DNA of 42,983 nt, taken from positions 1 through 42,983 of the forward strand of contig NZ_JAHVJQ010000016.1 of the NCBI RefSeq assembly GCF_019801145.1. The letters are read 5' to 3'. This document shows positions 8,498-17,012 of the stretch, piece by piece (the first letter of the stretch is position 1; the number at the start of each line of letters is the position of its first letter). The stretch comes from Leisingera aquaemixtae (GTDB lineage: Bacteria > Pseudomonadota > Alphaproteobacteria > Rhodobacterales > Rhodobacteraceae). The notes under the pieces were generated by a model that saw only the letters and a program-made list of their open reading frames with translations, ran no database searches and was not told the origin of the DNA. A program made the position numbers and the translations under genes.

Positions 8498-9526
8498 CTA
8501 TGTCTGAATAGGAGGCTCGGCCAATGAATTGCGGGACACAACCCTTGTGTTGATGCAGATTGACCGGCCTTCTGACTTACCTTCCACCATTGCTGTCAGT
8601 TCGCAGGCTGCCTTGCGTCCCATTTCACGGTGGGGAACATGAACAGTGGTCAGGGCGGGGCTGACGATCTCTGCCAGTTCGATGTCATCGAACCCCGTCA
8701 CCGAAACTTGCTCAGGCACCTGGACCCCCAGTTTGCGCGCCTCGCGCAGAGCGCCGGCGGCCAGCACATCGTTGCCGCACATGACTGCCGTCGGGCGTGG
8801 CGTCAGGGCCATCAACCGCCCGAAGGCCTCGGCGCCCTTGTCAATCTCGTAGGCTGTTTCGATCAGTGTCAAGGCACTGGGGTCCAGCCCGCATTCCGCC
8901 ATCGCCTGCCTGACGCCCTGCACCCGGCCCTGCGCCCGGTCGTTGCCCTGTGTCATTCCCGAGATCATGGCAATCCGCTGGTGGCCGGCTGAAATCACGC
9001 TCCGTGCCAGTTCGCACATGGCGCCTGTGTTTCTGAATCCGACAGAGGGCCGCTGCGCCTCGGGATCGTAGGACCAGGCGACCAGTGACGGGACCTGGTG
9101 GCGCTCCAGATACTCGTAGATTTCTGCGTCGCGCGCGTGCCCGATCAGCAGCAGCCCGTCGGCGCCGCGGGCCACCAGGGTGCGGATCTGCTCGCGTTCC
9201 GCCTCAGGGTCGTAAGCCGAACTGGACACCAGGAGCGTATAGCCGTTCTCGTGCAGCTGATCCTGGAAAGCTTGCAGCCCGCGGGCAAAAATGGCGTTGT
9301 CCATGGTTGGAATGATGGCGCCGATTGTGAAGCTGCGCTTGGCTGCCATCACGCGGGCCGCGAAATTCGGCGTATAGCCCAGTGATTCGACCGCCTGCAT
9401 CACCCTCTGGCGGGTTGCCTCGATCACCCGGTCCGGAGAATTCAGGCAGCGCGACACCGTGGCGGTGGAAACGCCCGCGGCCTTTGCAACATCGTTAAGT
9501 GTCGGAGCTGAGCGGGTTTTTCCCAT
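8498..9526 (-). CDS. LacI-family transcriptional regulator of the DHPS operon
   Basis: A LacI/GalR regulator of about 342 residues. The N-terminal HTH reads TLNDVAKAAGVSTATVSRCL, followed by the hinge NFAARVMAAKRSFTIGAIIP and a periplasmic-binding-like core (GNDVLAAGALREARKLG, VSVTGFDDIELAEIVSPALT). I chose the ATG at 9526 because it places the HTH near the N-terminus; an upstream ATG at 9559 would add 11 residues. It is transcribed divergently from the sulfonate operon, and two palindromic LacI-type sites lie in the gap, so it is the likely repressor of that operon, with a sulfonate or an intermediate as the inducer (inferred). Confidence 0.9.
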   Translation of the reverse strand: MGKTRSAPTLNDVAKAAGVSTATVSRCLNSPDRVIEATRQRVMQAVESLGYTPNFAARVMAAKRSFTIGAIIPTMDNAIFARGLQAFQDQLHENGYTLLVSSSAYDPEAEREQIRTLVARGADGLLLIGHARDAEIYEYLERHQVPSLVAWSYDPEAQRPSVGFRNTGAMCELARSVISAGHQRIAMISGMTQGNDRAQGRVQGVRQAMAECGLDPSALTLIETAYEIDKGAEAFGRLMALTPRPTAVMCGNDVLAAGALREARKLGVQVPEQVSVTGFDDIELAEIVSPALTTVHVPHREMGRKAACELTAMVEGKSEGRSICINTRVVSRNSLAEPPIQT

Positions 9527-9590
9527 GTGACGTCTGCCAATTCCTTTGCCCCTCGTCATACCACAAAATGCAGCGCTTGCCAGCCGTCGA

Positions 9591-9625
9591 TGTAAGCGCT
9601 TGCATTATTGATGTAAGCGCTTACA
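9591..9625. promoter_or_regulatory. Paired LacI-family operators
   Basis: TGTAAGCGCTTGCA (9591-9604) and the perfect palindrome TGTAAGCGCTTACA (9612-9625) have centres 21 bp apart, two helical turns, in the gap between the lacI gene and the sulfonate operon. Both fit the LacI/GalR consensus with a central CG (similar to the CcpA cre site). The spacing on one DNA face suggests cooperative binding, and the position suits control of both divergent genes. Confidence 0.8.
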
Positions 9626-9658
9626 AATAGGGTTGGGATAACAAACCGGGAACTTGCG

Positions 9659-9844
9659 ATGTTTCTCTGGGCTGCCGCTGCCGTCTTTGCCGTGTTCTTT
9701 GCCAATGTCGCCATGGGCGCCTTTGGCGGCGGCGGCTTCCTGGGCGATGTCGGAGAGATGCTGGTTCTGTTCGCTGCCTCGATCCTGTTCGTGGCGGCCA
9801 TTCTCAAGCGCGAGGCTGACCACAAGAACAAGAACGGCAGCTGA
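9659..9844 (+). CDS. Small membrane protein preceding the DHPS TRAP transporter (unknown)
   Basis: A 61-residue ORF, starting MFLWAAAAVFAVFFANVAMG, with two hydrophobic segments (about residues 2-22 and 33-49), a Gly-rich turn between them and a charged tail (KREADHKNKNGS). It is the first gene after the LacI operators and ends 22 bp before the TRAP binding-protein gene, so it is probably the leading gene of the operon. I do not recognise a family with certainty. It could be an accessory membrane subunit of the transporter. It is easy to miss because of its length. Confidence 0.6.
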   Translation: MFLWAAAAVFAVFFANVAMGAFGGGGFLGDVGEMLVLFAASILFVAAILKREADHKNKNGS

Positions 9845-9866
9845 CGGATCTTTAGGGAGGAAGACA

Positions 9867-11012
9867 ATGACGAATGGCAAGGATGGCCTCAAATCTGCTG
9901 AGCGCCGCAACTTTCTGAAACTGGCCTCGGCCGGCTCTTTCACCGCGGCGCTGGTGGCCGGCGCCGGCGGGGTGCTTTGGTCGTCCGAAGCCGCCGCGCA
10001 AACCGCCAAGGAAGAGAAAGAGCGGGAGCGCGCGGCCGAGCATATCATGACCGTTGCCACGGCCTATGTGCTGGGCGCGTCGCGCAGCTATCCGATCATG
10101 CAGCTGGATCTCAAGGAGAACATCCAGAACGCCACCAACGGCAAGATCTATGTCAAATTGGCCCCTGGCGGACAGCTGGGTGCGGGCGGTGCGCTGGTGC
10201 AGAAGGTGCAGGGCGGCACCATTCAGGCGGCGCAGCATTCGCTGTCGAATTTTGCGCCCTTCGCCTCCACCGTTGACCTGATCAACATGCCCTATCTCTG
10301 CGGCTCCAACCAGCGGTTCACCAATCTGGTGAACTCCGACTTCTGGAAGGCGGAAGTGCACCCCAAGGTGGAGGCCGCCGGCTTCAAGGCGCTGTTCTAT
10401 GTCAATATCGACCCCCGCGTGGTGGCGGTGCGCAAGGGCGGCAACGCGGTGATGTCGCCGGGCGACATGGCCGGTGTGAAATTCCGGGTGCCGGGATCCA
10501 AGATGCTGCAGCAGTATTACCGCATGGTCGGTGCCAACCCGACGCCGGTGGCCTGGGGCGAGACGCCCTCAGCCATCAAGCAGGGGGTGGCGGATGCGCT
10601 CGATCCGTCGGTCGGGGCACTCTATGTCTTTGGCTTCAAGGACATCCTGAGCCATGTGACCTTCACCCAGGCGGTGCCGGACAGTCAGGTCTATTCCTGC
10701 AATCTGGAATGGTTCAACTCATTGCCTGCCGACGTGCAGGACGGCGTGATGTGGGGGTCGGAAATGACCGCGCATCAGAACCTGTCCAAAGTGCCCTCCG
10801 CCCGCGCCTATGCGATGGCGGAACTGACCAAGGCCGGTGTCGAATTCCATACTCTCAGCGACGATCAGCTGGGCGAGTGGCAAGAGGCCGGCGGCTATCA
10901 GCGCAGCGAGTGGGACTCCTTCAAGACCGAGCTGGCAGGCTCGATGGAGAGCTTCGCCAAGCTGGAAGAGGCCGCAGGCACCCAGGGCAAATACTACGTC
11001 CACGACGCCTGA
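9867..11012 (+). CDS. TRAP transporter substrate-binding protein (DctP type), probable DHPS receptor
   Basis: A 381-residue DctP-family receptor with a twin-arginine signal (SAERRNFLKLASAGSF) and cleavage likely near EAAAQT. Later family motifs: GGQLGAGGALVQKVQGGTIQ, INMPYLCG, VKFRVPGSKMLQQYY and a late ALYVFGFKDI. The start at 9867 has a GGGAGG site. It would capture 2,3-dihydroxypropane-1-sulfonate in the periplasm; the substrate is inferred from the hpsNOP genes downstream in the same operon. A hairpin separates it from dctQ, which commonly lets a receptor be made in excess over the membrane parts. Confidence 0.88.
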   Translation: MTNGKDGLKSAERRNFLKLASAGSFTAALVAGAGGVLWSSEAAAQTAKEEKERERAAEHIMTVATAYVLGASRSYPIMQLDLKENIQNATNGKIYVKLAPGGQLGAGGALVQKVQGGTIQAAQHSLSNFAPFASTVDLINMPYLCGSNQRFTNLVNSDFWKAEVHPKVEAAGFKALFYVNIDPRVVAVRKGGNAVMSPGDMAGVKFRVPGSKMLQQYYRMVGANPTPVAWGETPSAIKQGVADALDPSVGALYVFGFKDILSHVTFTQAVPDSQVYSCNLEWFNSLPADVQDGVMWGSEMTAHQNLSKVPSARAYAMAELTKAGVEFHTLSDDQLGEWQEAGGYQRSEWDSFKTELAGSMESFAKLEEAAGTQGKYYVHDA

Positions 11013-11022
11013 GCCTAGTAGG

Positions 11023-11055
11023 GCGGGGGCGCCTTCGTCCGGCCCCCGCATTTTT
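11023..11055 (+). terminator. Intra-operon hairpin between TRAP receptor and membrane genes
   Basis: Stem GCGGGGGC (11023-11030) pairs with GCCCCCGC (11042-11049), followed by ATTTTTC. This is a classical terminator shape placed 10 bp after the receptor gene and about 60 bp before dctQ. Partial termination here would raise receptor levels over the permease; it need not end the operon. Confidence 0.6.
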
Positions 11056-11116
11056 CAACAGCCGCCTTTGCAACAGCCCGCTGGGCTGGCTGCGGGGGTG
11101 TGCCTGAACCCCGGGA

Positions 11117-11635
11117 ATGGAAATGCACATCCTGCGAAACATCGACAAGAACGCAGAACGCTGGCTGCTCCTGGTGTTCTATGTGATGCTGGTCATCACC
11201 ATGGCGATCGAGGTGATCCGGCGCGAGCTGTTTGCCTTTTCCTCGATCTGGGGCGAGGAGATCGTCCGCTATTCCTTTATCTACCTGGCCTGGATCGGCG
11301 CCGCGGCGGCGGTCAAGGAGCGCGCCCATATCCGTATCGACGTGATCCTGCATTACCTGGGGCCCCGGCCCAAGGCGCTGATCTATATCTTCGGCGACCT
11401 GGTGATGTTCATCGTGGCCTTGGTGGCGCTTTACTGGTCGTTCGAGACGGTGCTGGTCTCGGCCAAGTTCGGATCGGTCAGCCACGGGCTGCGGGTTTCG
11501 ATGGTCTGGTTCCTGATGGCGGTGCCCGCGGGCTTTGCCCTGATGATCTGGCGCCTGCTGCAATCCTTCCTGCGCGATTACCGCAGCCTTCGTGACGGCA
11601 CGCCCGTCTTTGAAGGCGACAAGCTGTTTGATTGA
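11117..11635 (+). CDS. TRAP transporter small permease subunit (DctQ type)
   Basis: A 172-residue membrane protein with about four hydrophobic helices (LLLVFYVMLVITMAIEVI; YSFIYLAWIGAAAAV; ALIYIFGDLVMFIVALVAL; VSMVWFLMAVPAGFALMIW) and the DctQ signature WGEEIVRYSFIYLAWIG followed by KERAHIRID. It partners the large permease encoded next. The start at 11117 is six nucleotides upstream of a second ATG at 11123; either is possible. Confidence 0.88.
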   Translation: MEMHILRNIDKNAERWLLLVFYVMLVITMAIEVIRRELFAFSSIWGEEIVRYSFIYLAWIGAAAAVKERAHIRIDVILHYLGPRPKALIYIFGDLVMFIVALVALYWSFETVLVSAKFGSVSHGLRVSMVWFLMAVPAGFALMIWRLLQSFLRDYRSLRDGTPVFEGDKLFD

Positions 11636-11647
11636 GGGGCCTGAGCG

Positions 11648-12976
11648 ATGCTGTGGAATTCACTCAATCAAACGGTCGAACTGGGCTGGGACTTCTACCT
11701 GCCGGTGATCATGTTCGTGGCGCTGATTGCGCTGGCGGTGCCGGTCTGGGCTGCCATCGGCGCAGCGGCGATCACCATGCTTGTGATGTCCGGCGACCTG
11801 CCGCTGAGCGCCATCGGCGAAAGCCTGTTCACCGGCATCGACGCCTTTGCGCTGACCGCGGTGCCCTTGTTCATCCTGACCGGCGACGTGCTGGTCCGGA
11901 CCGGCCTCAGCAAGAAGTTCCTGGATGTGGCCGAGGCGCTGACCTGCTGGACACGGGGCGGCTTCGGCTCTGCCACGGTGCTGGTCTGCGGCATGTTCGC
12001 GGCGATCTCCGGCTCTGACGCAGCCGGCGCCGCGGCGGTCGGGCGGATGACCATCGCGCGGCTGGTCGAAAGCGGCTACCCGCGGCCCTATGCCTGCGCG
12101 CTGGTGGCGGCGGGCGCCTGCACCGGCATCCTGATCCCGCCCTCCATCGCCTATATCATCATCGGCCTGGTGCTGGGCATTTCCGCCTCCACCCTGTTCC
12201 TGGCGGCGCTGATCCCGGGTCTGGCGATCCTAGTGTCGATCCTGGTCACCAACATCATCATGAACCGGCTCTATACCTATGAGACCGGCGGCAACATGGG
12301 GCTGGGCGAGTGGCTGGGCAACCTGGGCCATGCGCTGAAATCCGGCTGGTATGCCTTCATCGTGCCGGGCATCATCTTCTACGGCATCTTCTCCGGCCGC
12401 TTGACCCCGACCGAGGCCGGCGCCACCGCGGTGGTCGTCACCATCCTGATGGGCTTCCTGCTCGGCACCCTGAAGCTGTCGGACTTCCCGGCGATGCTGG
12501 TCAGCTCTGCCAAGGTGAACGGGGTGATCCTGCCGATCATCGCCTTCTCCGCCCCGCTGGCCGAGGCGCTGGCGATCATGGGCGTGCCGCAGGGTTTCGT
12601 GACCGCGGTGACCGGGCTGACTGATGATCCCTCGCTGCTGATCCTCCTGATGATCTGCATCCTGATCGCCGCCGGCTGCGTAATGGAGACAACCCCCAAC
12701 ATCGTGATCCTGGCGCCGATCCTGAAGCCCTTGGTGGACAACATCGGCATGAACGAAATCCAGTTCTGCATCATGATGATCACTGCTTTGGGTGTGGGCT
12801 TCATCACCCCGCCGCTGGGGCTGAACCTGTTCGTCGTCTCCGGCATCACCGGCGAATCCATCCTCAAGATCGCCGCCCGCGCCGTGCCCTTCGTGCTGAC
12901 CATGCTGATCGTGGTGCTGCTGATCGCCTACATCCCGCCGATCTCCACCACGCTGCTTCCTGATATCTACAAGTAG
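11648..12976 (+). CDS. TRAP transporter large permease subunit (DctM type)
   Basis: A 442-residue, strongly hydrophobic protein with the DctM hallmarks AVPLFILTGDVLVRTGLSK, FAAISGSDAAGAAAVGRM, ILIPPSIAYIIIGLV, TPTEAGATAVVV and GFITPPLGLNLFVVSGI. It forms the sodium-driven translocation channel with DctQ. It lies 12 bp after dctQ and 12 bp before hpsN, so transport and the first catabolic step are in one transcript. Together with the receptor it corresponds to the TRAP transporter called HpsKLM in DHPS-degrading bacteria; I do not assign single letters. Confidence 0.9.
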   Translation: MLWNSLNQTVELGWDFYLPVIMFVALIALAVPVWAAIGAAAITMLVMSGDLPLSAIGESLFTGIDAFALTAVPLFILTGDVLVRTGLSKKFLDVAEALTCWTRGGFGSATVLVCGMFAAISGSDAAGAAAVGRMTIARLVESGYPRPYACALVAAGACTGILIPPSIAYIIIGLVLGISASTLFLAALIPGLAILVSILVTNIIMNRLYTYETGGNMGLGEWLGNLGHALKSGWYAFIVPGIIFYGIFSGRLTPTEAGATAVVVTILMGFLLGTLKLSDFPAMLVSSAKVNGVILPIIAFSAPLAEALAIMGVPQGFVTAVTGLTDDPSLLILLMICILIAAGCVMETTPNIVILAPILKPLVDNIGMNEIQFCIMMITALGVGFITPPLGLNLFVVSGITGESILKIAARAVPFVLTMLIVVLLIAYIPPISTTLLPDIYK

Positions 12977-12988
12977 GACCCCCTGGAA

Positions 12989-14296
12989 ATGACCCGTGAA
13001 TACCTGAAAAAAGCTGCCTTGACCCCCAAGTCGGATGCCTCTGAGACCCATAAGATCGTGCAAGGCATCCTGGATGATATTGAGGCCGGCGGCGATGCCA
13101 AGGCGCTGGAATATGCTGCCAAGTTCGACCGTTACGAAGGCAATGTGCTGCTGACGGCGGAGGAGATCGAAGCCGCCTGCGCCCTGGTGCCGGAAAAGCT
13201 GAAGGCTGACATTCAGTTTTCCCACGACAATGTGCGCCGCTTTGCCGAGCTGCAGAAAAGCACGATGCAGAATGTGGAGACCGAAATCTCCCCCGGGTTT
13301 GTCACCGGGCAGAAGGTGATCCCGGTGGATGCGGCGGGCTGCTATGTGCCGGGCGGCCGCTACAGCCATATTGCCAGCGCCATCATGACCGTGACCACCG
13401 CCAAGGTGGCCGGCTGCAAGCACATCACTGCCTGCTCGCCGCCGCGCCCCGGCGTCGGCGTGGCACCGGCCATTGTTTATGCCGCCCACATCTGCGGCGC
13501 CGACAAGATCATGGCGATGGGCGGCGTGCAGGGGGTTGCTGCGATGACCTTCGGCCTCTTTGGCCTGCCCAAGGCCAACATCCTGGTCGGCCCCGGCAAC
13601 CAGTTCGTGGCAGAGGCCAAGCGGATCCTGTTCGGCCGGGTCGGCATCGACATGATTGCAGGCCCGACCGACAGCCTGATCCTGGCCGACGGCATGGCGG
13701 ATGCGCATATCGTCGCCACCGATCTGGTGAGCCAGGCAGAGCATGGCTACAATTCTCCGGTCTGGCTGGTGACGGACGACCGCGCCCTGGCGGAAGAAGT
13801 GATGCGGCTGGTGCCTGGCTACATCGACGATCTGCCAGATGTGAACCGCGAGAACGCCACCGCGGCCTGGCGCGACTATGCCGAGGTGATCCTTTGCGCG
13901 GACCGCGAGGATATGGCCGCCTGTTCCGACGAATACGCGCCCGAGCACCTGACCGTGCAGGCAGAGGACCTGGACTGGTGGCTGGAGCAACTGACCTGCT
14001 ACGGTTCGCTGTTCCTGGGCGAGGAGACCACGGTCTCTTACGGCGACAAGGCGGCGGGCACCAACCACGTGCTGCCGACCTCGCGCGCGGCCAGCTATAC
14101 CGGTGGTCTCAGTGTCCACAAATACATGAAGATCGTCACCTGGCAGCGCGCCACCCGCGAGGGCTCCAAGCCGGTGGCGGAGGCCACGGCCCGGATTGCC
14201 CGGCTGGAGGGGATGGAGGGCCACGCCCGCGCGGCCGACGTGCGGCTGGCCAAGTATTTCCCGGATGAAACCTTTGACCTGACCGCCAATGGCTGA
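12989..14296 (+). CDS. hpsN: Sulfopropanediol 3-dehydrogenase, HpsN (HisD family)
   Basis: A 435-residue histidinol-dehydrogenase-fold enzyme. It retains zinc and catalytic motifs (SQAEHGYN, YAPEHLTV, GTNHVLPTS, MEGHARAADVRL) and the NAD region GGVQGVAAM, GPGNQFVAEAK. No histidine-biosynthesis gene is near; instead it sits between a TRAP transporter and two further dehydrogenases, the arrangement known for HpsN, which oxidises (R)-DHPS with two NAD+ through sulfolactaldehyde to (R)-sulfolactate. An automatic label of histidinol dehydrogenase would be misleading. It overlaps the next gene by 8 bp. Function is from family and context, not from residues specific to sulfonates. Confidence 0.87.
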   Translation: MTREYLKKAALTPKSDASETHKIVQGILDDIEAGGDAKALEYAAKFDRYEGNVLLTAEEIEAACALVPEKLKADIQFSHDNVRRFAELQKSTMQNVETEISPGFVTGQKVIPVDAAGCYVPGGRYSHIASAIMTVTTAKVAGCKHITACSPPRPGVGVAPAIVYAAHICGADKIMAMGGVQGVAAMTFGLFGLPKANILVGPGNQFVAEAKRILFGRVGIDMIAGPTDSLILADGMADAHIVATDLVSQAEHGYNSPVWLVTDDRALAEEVMRLVPGYIDDLPDVNRENATAAWRDYAEVILCADREDMAACSDEYAPEHLTVQAEDLDWWLEQLTCYGSLFLGEETTVSYGDKAAGTNHVLPTSRAASYTGGLSVHKYMKIVTWQRATREGSKPVAEATARIARLEGMEGHARAADVRLAKYFPDETFDLTANG

Positions 14297-15050
14297 CCCG
14301 CGAACCCTGTTCGATCTGGCAGGCCGGACCGCCTGCATCACCGGCGCCAGCTCTGGTCTGGGCCGGCGGGCAGCGATCGCGCTGGCCGCAGCCGGGGCGC
14401 AGGTGGTGGTGGTGGCGCGGCGGGCGGAGGCTTTGGAAAGCCTCTGCACGGAGATCGGGCCGGCGGCCGCATATGCAGCCGCGGATGTGGCGGACCGCAG
14501 CGGGCTGGAAGCGCTGCGGCAGGCGGTCTCCGCCCCCTTCGGGGCGCCGGATATCCTGGTGAATGCGGCGGGCGTCAACACGCGGCAGACTGCGGATGAG
14601 GTGACAGCGGAGGGCTGGGATCAGACCCTGGCGCTGAACCTCTCGGCGCCCTTCTTCCTGAGCCAGGCGCTGGTGCCGGCGATGAAGGAGCGGGGCTGGG
14701 GGCGGATCGTCAATTTCGCCTCGCTCCAGACAACCCGCGCCTTTCCCGGCGGCATTGCCTATGGCGCCAGTAAGGGCGGGATCGGCCAGCTGACCCGCGC
14801 CATGGCGGAAGCCTGGTCGTCTCATGGCATCACCGCCAACGCGATCGGGCCGGGGTTCTTCCCGACCGAGCTGACCCAGGCGGTATTCGAGGATGACGCC
14901 CGCGCCGCCCGCAATGCGGCGCAGACCTGCATCGGCCGCAACGGGCGGCTGGAGGATATCGACGGGCCGCTGCTGTTCATGTGCTCGGAGGCGTCGGCCT
15001 ATGTCACCGGACAAATCCTGATGGTTGACGGGGGGTTCACGGCGAAATGA
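14289..15050 (+). CDS. hpsO: SDR-family DHPS 2-dehydrogenase, HpsO-like
   Basis: A 253-residue short-chain dehydrogenase: cofactor motif TGASSGLGRRAAIALA, NAAGVN, the active-site serine region NFASLQTTRAFPGG, catalytic YGASK, and a C-terminal VTGQILMVDGGF. In DHPS degraders HpsO and HpsP are described as 2-dehydrogenases with opposite enantiomer preference that together interconvert (S)- and (R)-DHPS through the ketone, feeding HpsN. The gene order hpsN-hpsO-hpsP and the overlaps (8 bp upstream, ATGA downstream) support that role. Which of the two acts on which enantiomer cannot be read here. Confidence 0.78.
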   Translation: MADPRTLFDLAGRTACITGASSGLGRRAAIALAAAGAQVVVVARRAEALESLCTEIGPAAAYAAADVADRSGLEALRQAVSAPFGAPDILVNAAGVNTRQTADEVTAEGWDQTLALNLSAPFFLSQALVPAMKERGWGRIVNFASLQTTRAFPGGIAYGASKGGIGQLTRAMAEAWSSHGITANAIGPGFFPTELTQAVFEDDARAARNAAQTCIGRNGRLEDIDGPLLFMCSEASAYVTGQILMVDGGFTAK

Positions 15051-16027
15051 AAGCCTTAGTTTATGAAGGGGTTGAGACGCTTGCGCTGCGCGATGTGCCA
15101 ATGGCAGCGGGCCGGGACGGCGAACATCTGATCCGCATCCGCGCCGCCGGCATCTGCGGCTCGGACATGCACGCCTACCTGGGCCACGACAACCGCAGGC
15201 CTGCGCCGCTGATCCTGGGGCATGAAGCCGCCGGCGTGATCGAGGACGGCCCCCAGGCGGGCCGCCGGGTGACGATCAATCCGCTGGTGACCTGCGGCAG
15301 CTGCGCTGCCTGCGCGTCGGGGCGCGAAAACCTCTGCGCCAGCCGCCAGATCATCTCCATGCCCCCGCGCGAGGGCGCCTTTGCCCAGTTCGTGGCGATG
15401 CCGGAGCGCAACCTTGTGACCGTGCCGGAGGCGGTGCCTCTGGAAAAGGCCGCTCTGGCAGAACCGCTGGCTGTCAGCTGGCACGCCGCCCGGCTGGCGC
15501 TGGAGGCGCTGCATCCAAGCACAGAGCGCCGCGCGCTGGTAATCGGCGGCGGCGCCATCGGCCTGGCTGCGGCATTGGCGCTCAGGGCGATGGGGGTGGC
15601 GGAGGTGACCATCCAGGAGCCGAACGAAGCGCGCCGGGCCTTCCTGACGGACCGCTGCGGGCAAAAGGCGGTGGCAGAGTTCCAGGGTATGGTGCCGCTG
15701 GTGGTGGACGCCGTGGGCTATGCCGCCACCCGCGCCGCGGCCTCAGCAACTGCCGCGCCCGGCGGGGTGATTGCCCATGTCGGACTGGGCGAAGATACGG
15801 GAGGCTTGGATATCCGCCGCATGACGCTGCAGGAAATCACCTTCATCGGCACCTACACCTATACCGCGCAGGATTTCCGCGACACCGCGCAGGCAATTTT
15901 CGACGGCCGTCTCGGCCCGCTGGACTGGCCCGAGCAGCGGCCGCTGTCGGACGGCGCCGCTGCCTTTCGCGACCTGCGGTCCGGCGCGGTGGCGGCACCC
16001 AAGATCATCCTCGACCCCTGGGCATGA
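15047..16027 (+). CDS. hpsP: Zinc-dependent alcohol dehydrogenase, HpsP-like DHPS 2-dehydrogenase
   Basis: A 326-residue medium-chain dehydrogenase. Catalytic zinc motif CGSDMHAYLGHD and GHEAAGVIEDG, structural zinc cysteines in CGSCAACASGRENLC, nucleotide motif VIGGGAIGLAAALAL. It is slightly short for the family (about 340-350) but has no visible break. Placed directly after the SDR gene with an ATGA overlap, it most likely forms the second half of the DHPS racemisation pair. A general sorbitol/threonine-type dehydrogenase is the alternative reading. Confidence 0.78.
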   Translation: MKALVYEGVETLALRDVPMAAGRDGEHLIRIRAAGICGSDMHAYLGHDNRRPAPLILGHEAAGVIEDGPQAGRRVTINPLVTCGSCAACASGRENLCASRQIISMPPREGAFAQFVAMPERNLVTVPEAVPLEKAALAEPLAVSWHAARLALEALHPSTERRALVIGGGAIGLAAALALRAMGVAEVTIQEPNEARRAFLTDRCGQKAVAEFQGMVPLVVDAVGYAATRAAASATAAPGGVIAHVGLGEDTGGLDIRRMTLQEITFIGTYTYTAQDFRDTAQAIFDGRLGPLDWPEQRPLSDGAAAFRDLRSGAVAAPKIILDPWA

Positions 16028-16057
16028 GCCCGCGCACGGAGCAAACGGAGAGCAACC

Positions 16058-16468
16058 ATGTATGACAGAATCCTGGTTCCCATGGCCCTGGATCACGGGG
16101 TCTCTGAGACCACGCTGAAGGCCGCCGCCACCCTGTGCAATCCGGGAGGGCAGATCACCGCGCTGCATGTCTATGAGGCGGTGCACAGTTCGGTCACCGC
16201 CTACCTGGACGAAGACACCGTGCGCGAAGGCTTCGACAAGGCCCGCCAGCTGCTCGCGGCCAAGACCGCAGGCCTGGACAATGTGACGGCGGAAATCGTC
16301 AAGGGCCGCTCTTACCGCGCCATCATCGATTACGCGGAGCAGCACGGCGTGGACTGCATCGTCGTCGGCTCCCATAAACCGGGGCTCAGCGACTTTTTCC
16401 TCGGCTCGACAGCGGCCCGCGTTGTCCGCCACGCCCCTTGCGCGGTCCACGTTTGCCGGACCGCCTGA
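16058..16468 (+). CDS. Universal stress protein, UspA-like
   Basis: A 136-residue Usp-domain protein: MYDRILVPMALDHG at the start, ITALHVYEAV, VDCIVVGSHKPG, FFLGSTAARVVRHAPCAVHV at the end. The ATP-binding G-x2-G-x9-GS pattern of the nucleotide-binding subgroup is not intact (GSHK where GxxG is expected, and GS one residue closer), so it may not bind ATP. It lies 30 bp after hpsP and 37 bp before comD in the same direction, inside the sulfonate operon. Its role there is unknown. Confidence 0.85.
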   Translation: MYDRILVPMALDHGVSETTLKAAATLCNPGGQITALHVYEAVHSSVTAYLDEDTVREGFDKARQLLAAKTAGLDNVTAEIVKGRSYRAIIDYAEQHGVDCIVVGSHKPGLSDFFLGSTAARVVRHAPCAVHVCRTA

Positions 16469-16505
16469 CCCCGAAACACGACACCCGAAGCAAAGGCTAC
16501 CGACC

Positions 16506-17012
16506 ATGAACATAGACAAGAGGATCGCTGACGATCTGGCCGCCAACGGCGTCTCCTTCGTCACGACCGTGCCCTGCAAGCAGCTGGCCGGCGTGATCGA
16601 GGAGATCGACCAGCGCGACGACATCTTCCACATCCCCTCCAACAAGGAGGATGAGGGCATGGGGCTCTGCGCCGGCGCCTGGATGGGCGGCAAGCGCCCG
16701 GCGATCATCATGCAGAACACCGCTATCGGGGTCACCATCAACACGCTGGCGACGCTGATCCAATATTACCGGATGCCGCTGCCGATGCTGATTTCCTACC
16801 GCGGCGAGCTGCGCGAGCCGGTGGCCTGCCAGGTTGAAATGGCGGTGCATACCAAGGCGCTGCTGGCCCAGCTCAACATCCCGACCTACCACTTCCACTG
16901 GCAGAAAGACGTCGAGGAGCTGGACAACATCCTGAAATACACCTTCATGTGCAACAAGCCCGTTGCCATCCTGACCGACGCCAATTTCTGGGGAGGCTAC
17001 GGCGACCAATGA
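16506..17012 (+). CDS. comD: Sulfopyruvate decarboxylase subunit alpha, ComD
   Basis: A 168-residue protein with the N-terminal (PYR-type) ThDP domain: GVSFVTTVPCKQLAGVIEEI, HIPSNKEDEGMGLCAGAWMG with the likely catalytic glutamate in EDEG, and MQNTAIGVTINTLATL. It pairs with the beta subunit encoded next to decarboxylate 3-sulfopyruvate to sulfoacetaldehyde. The start at 16506 follows an AAAGG site. Phosphonopyruvate decarboxylases are close relatives (usually one longer chain), but the split genes and the sulfonate context favour ComDE. Confidence 0.88.
   Translation: MNIDKRIADDLAANGVSFVTTVPCKQLAGVIEEIDQRDDIFHIPSNKEDEGMGLCAGAWMGGKRPAIIMQNTAIGVTINTLATLIQYYRMPLPMLISYRGELREPVACQVEMAVHTKALLAQLNIPTYHFHWQKDVEELDNILKYTFMCNKPVAILTDANFWGGYGDQ

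Noticed and set aside
12989-14296. Histidinol dehydrogenase of histidine biosynthesis
   Set aside because: HisD fold is real, but no his genes are near and the neighbours are those of DHPS catabolism, so HpsN is the better call.
12230-14581. Very long minus-strand reading frame (783 codons) opposite dctM and hpsN
   Set aside because: Low-complexity His/Gly/Arg-rich translation without family motifs; it is the antisense shadow of two well-supported GC-rich genes.
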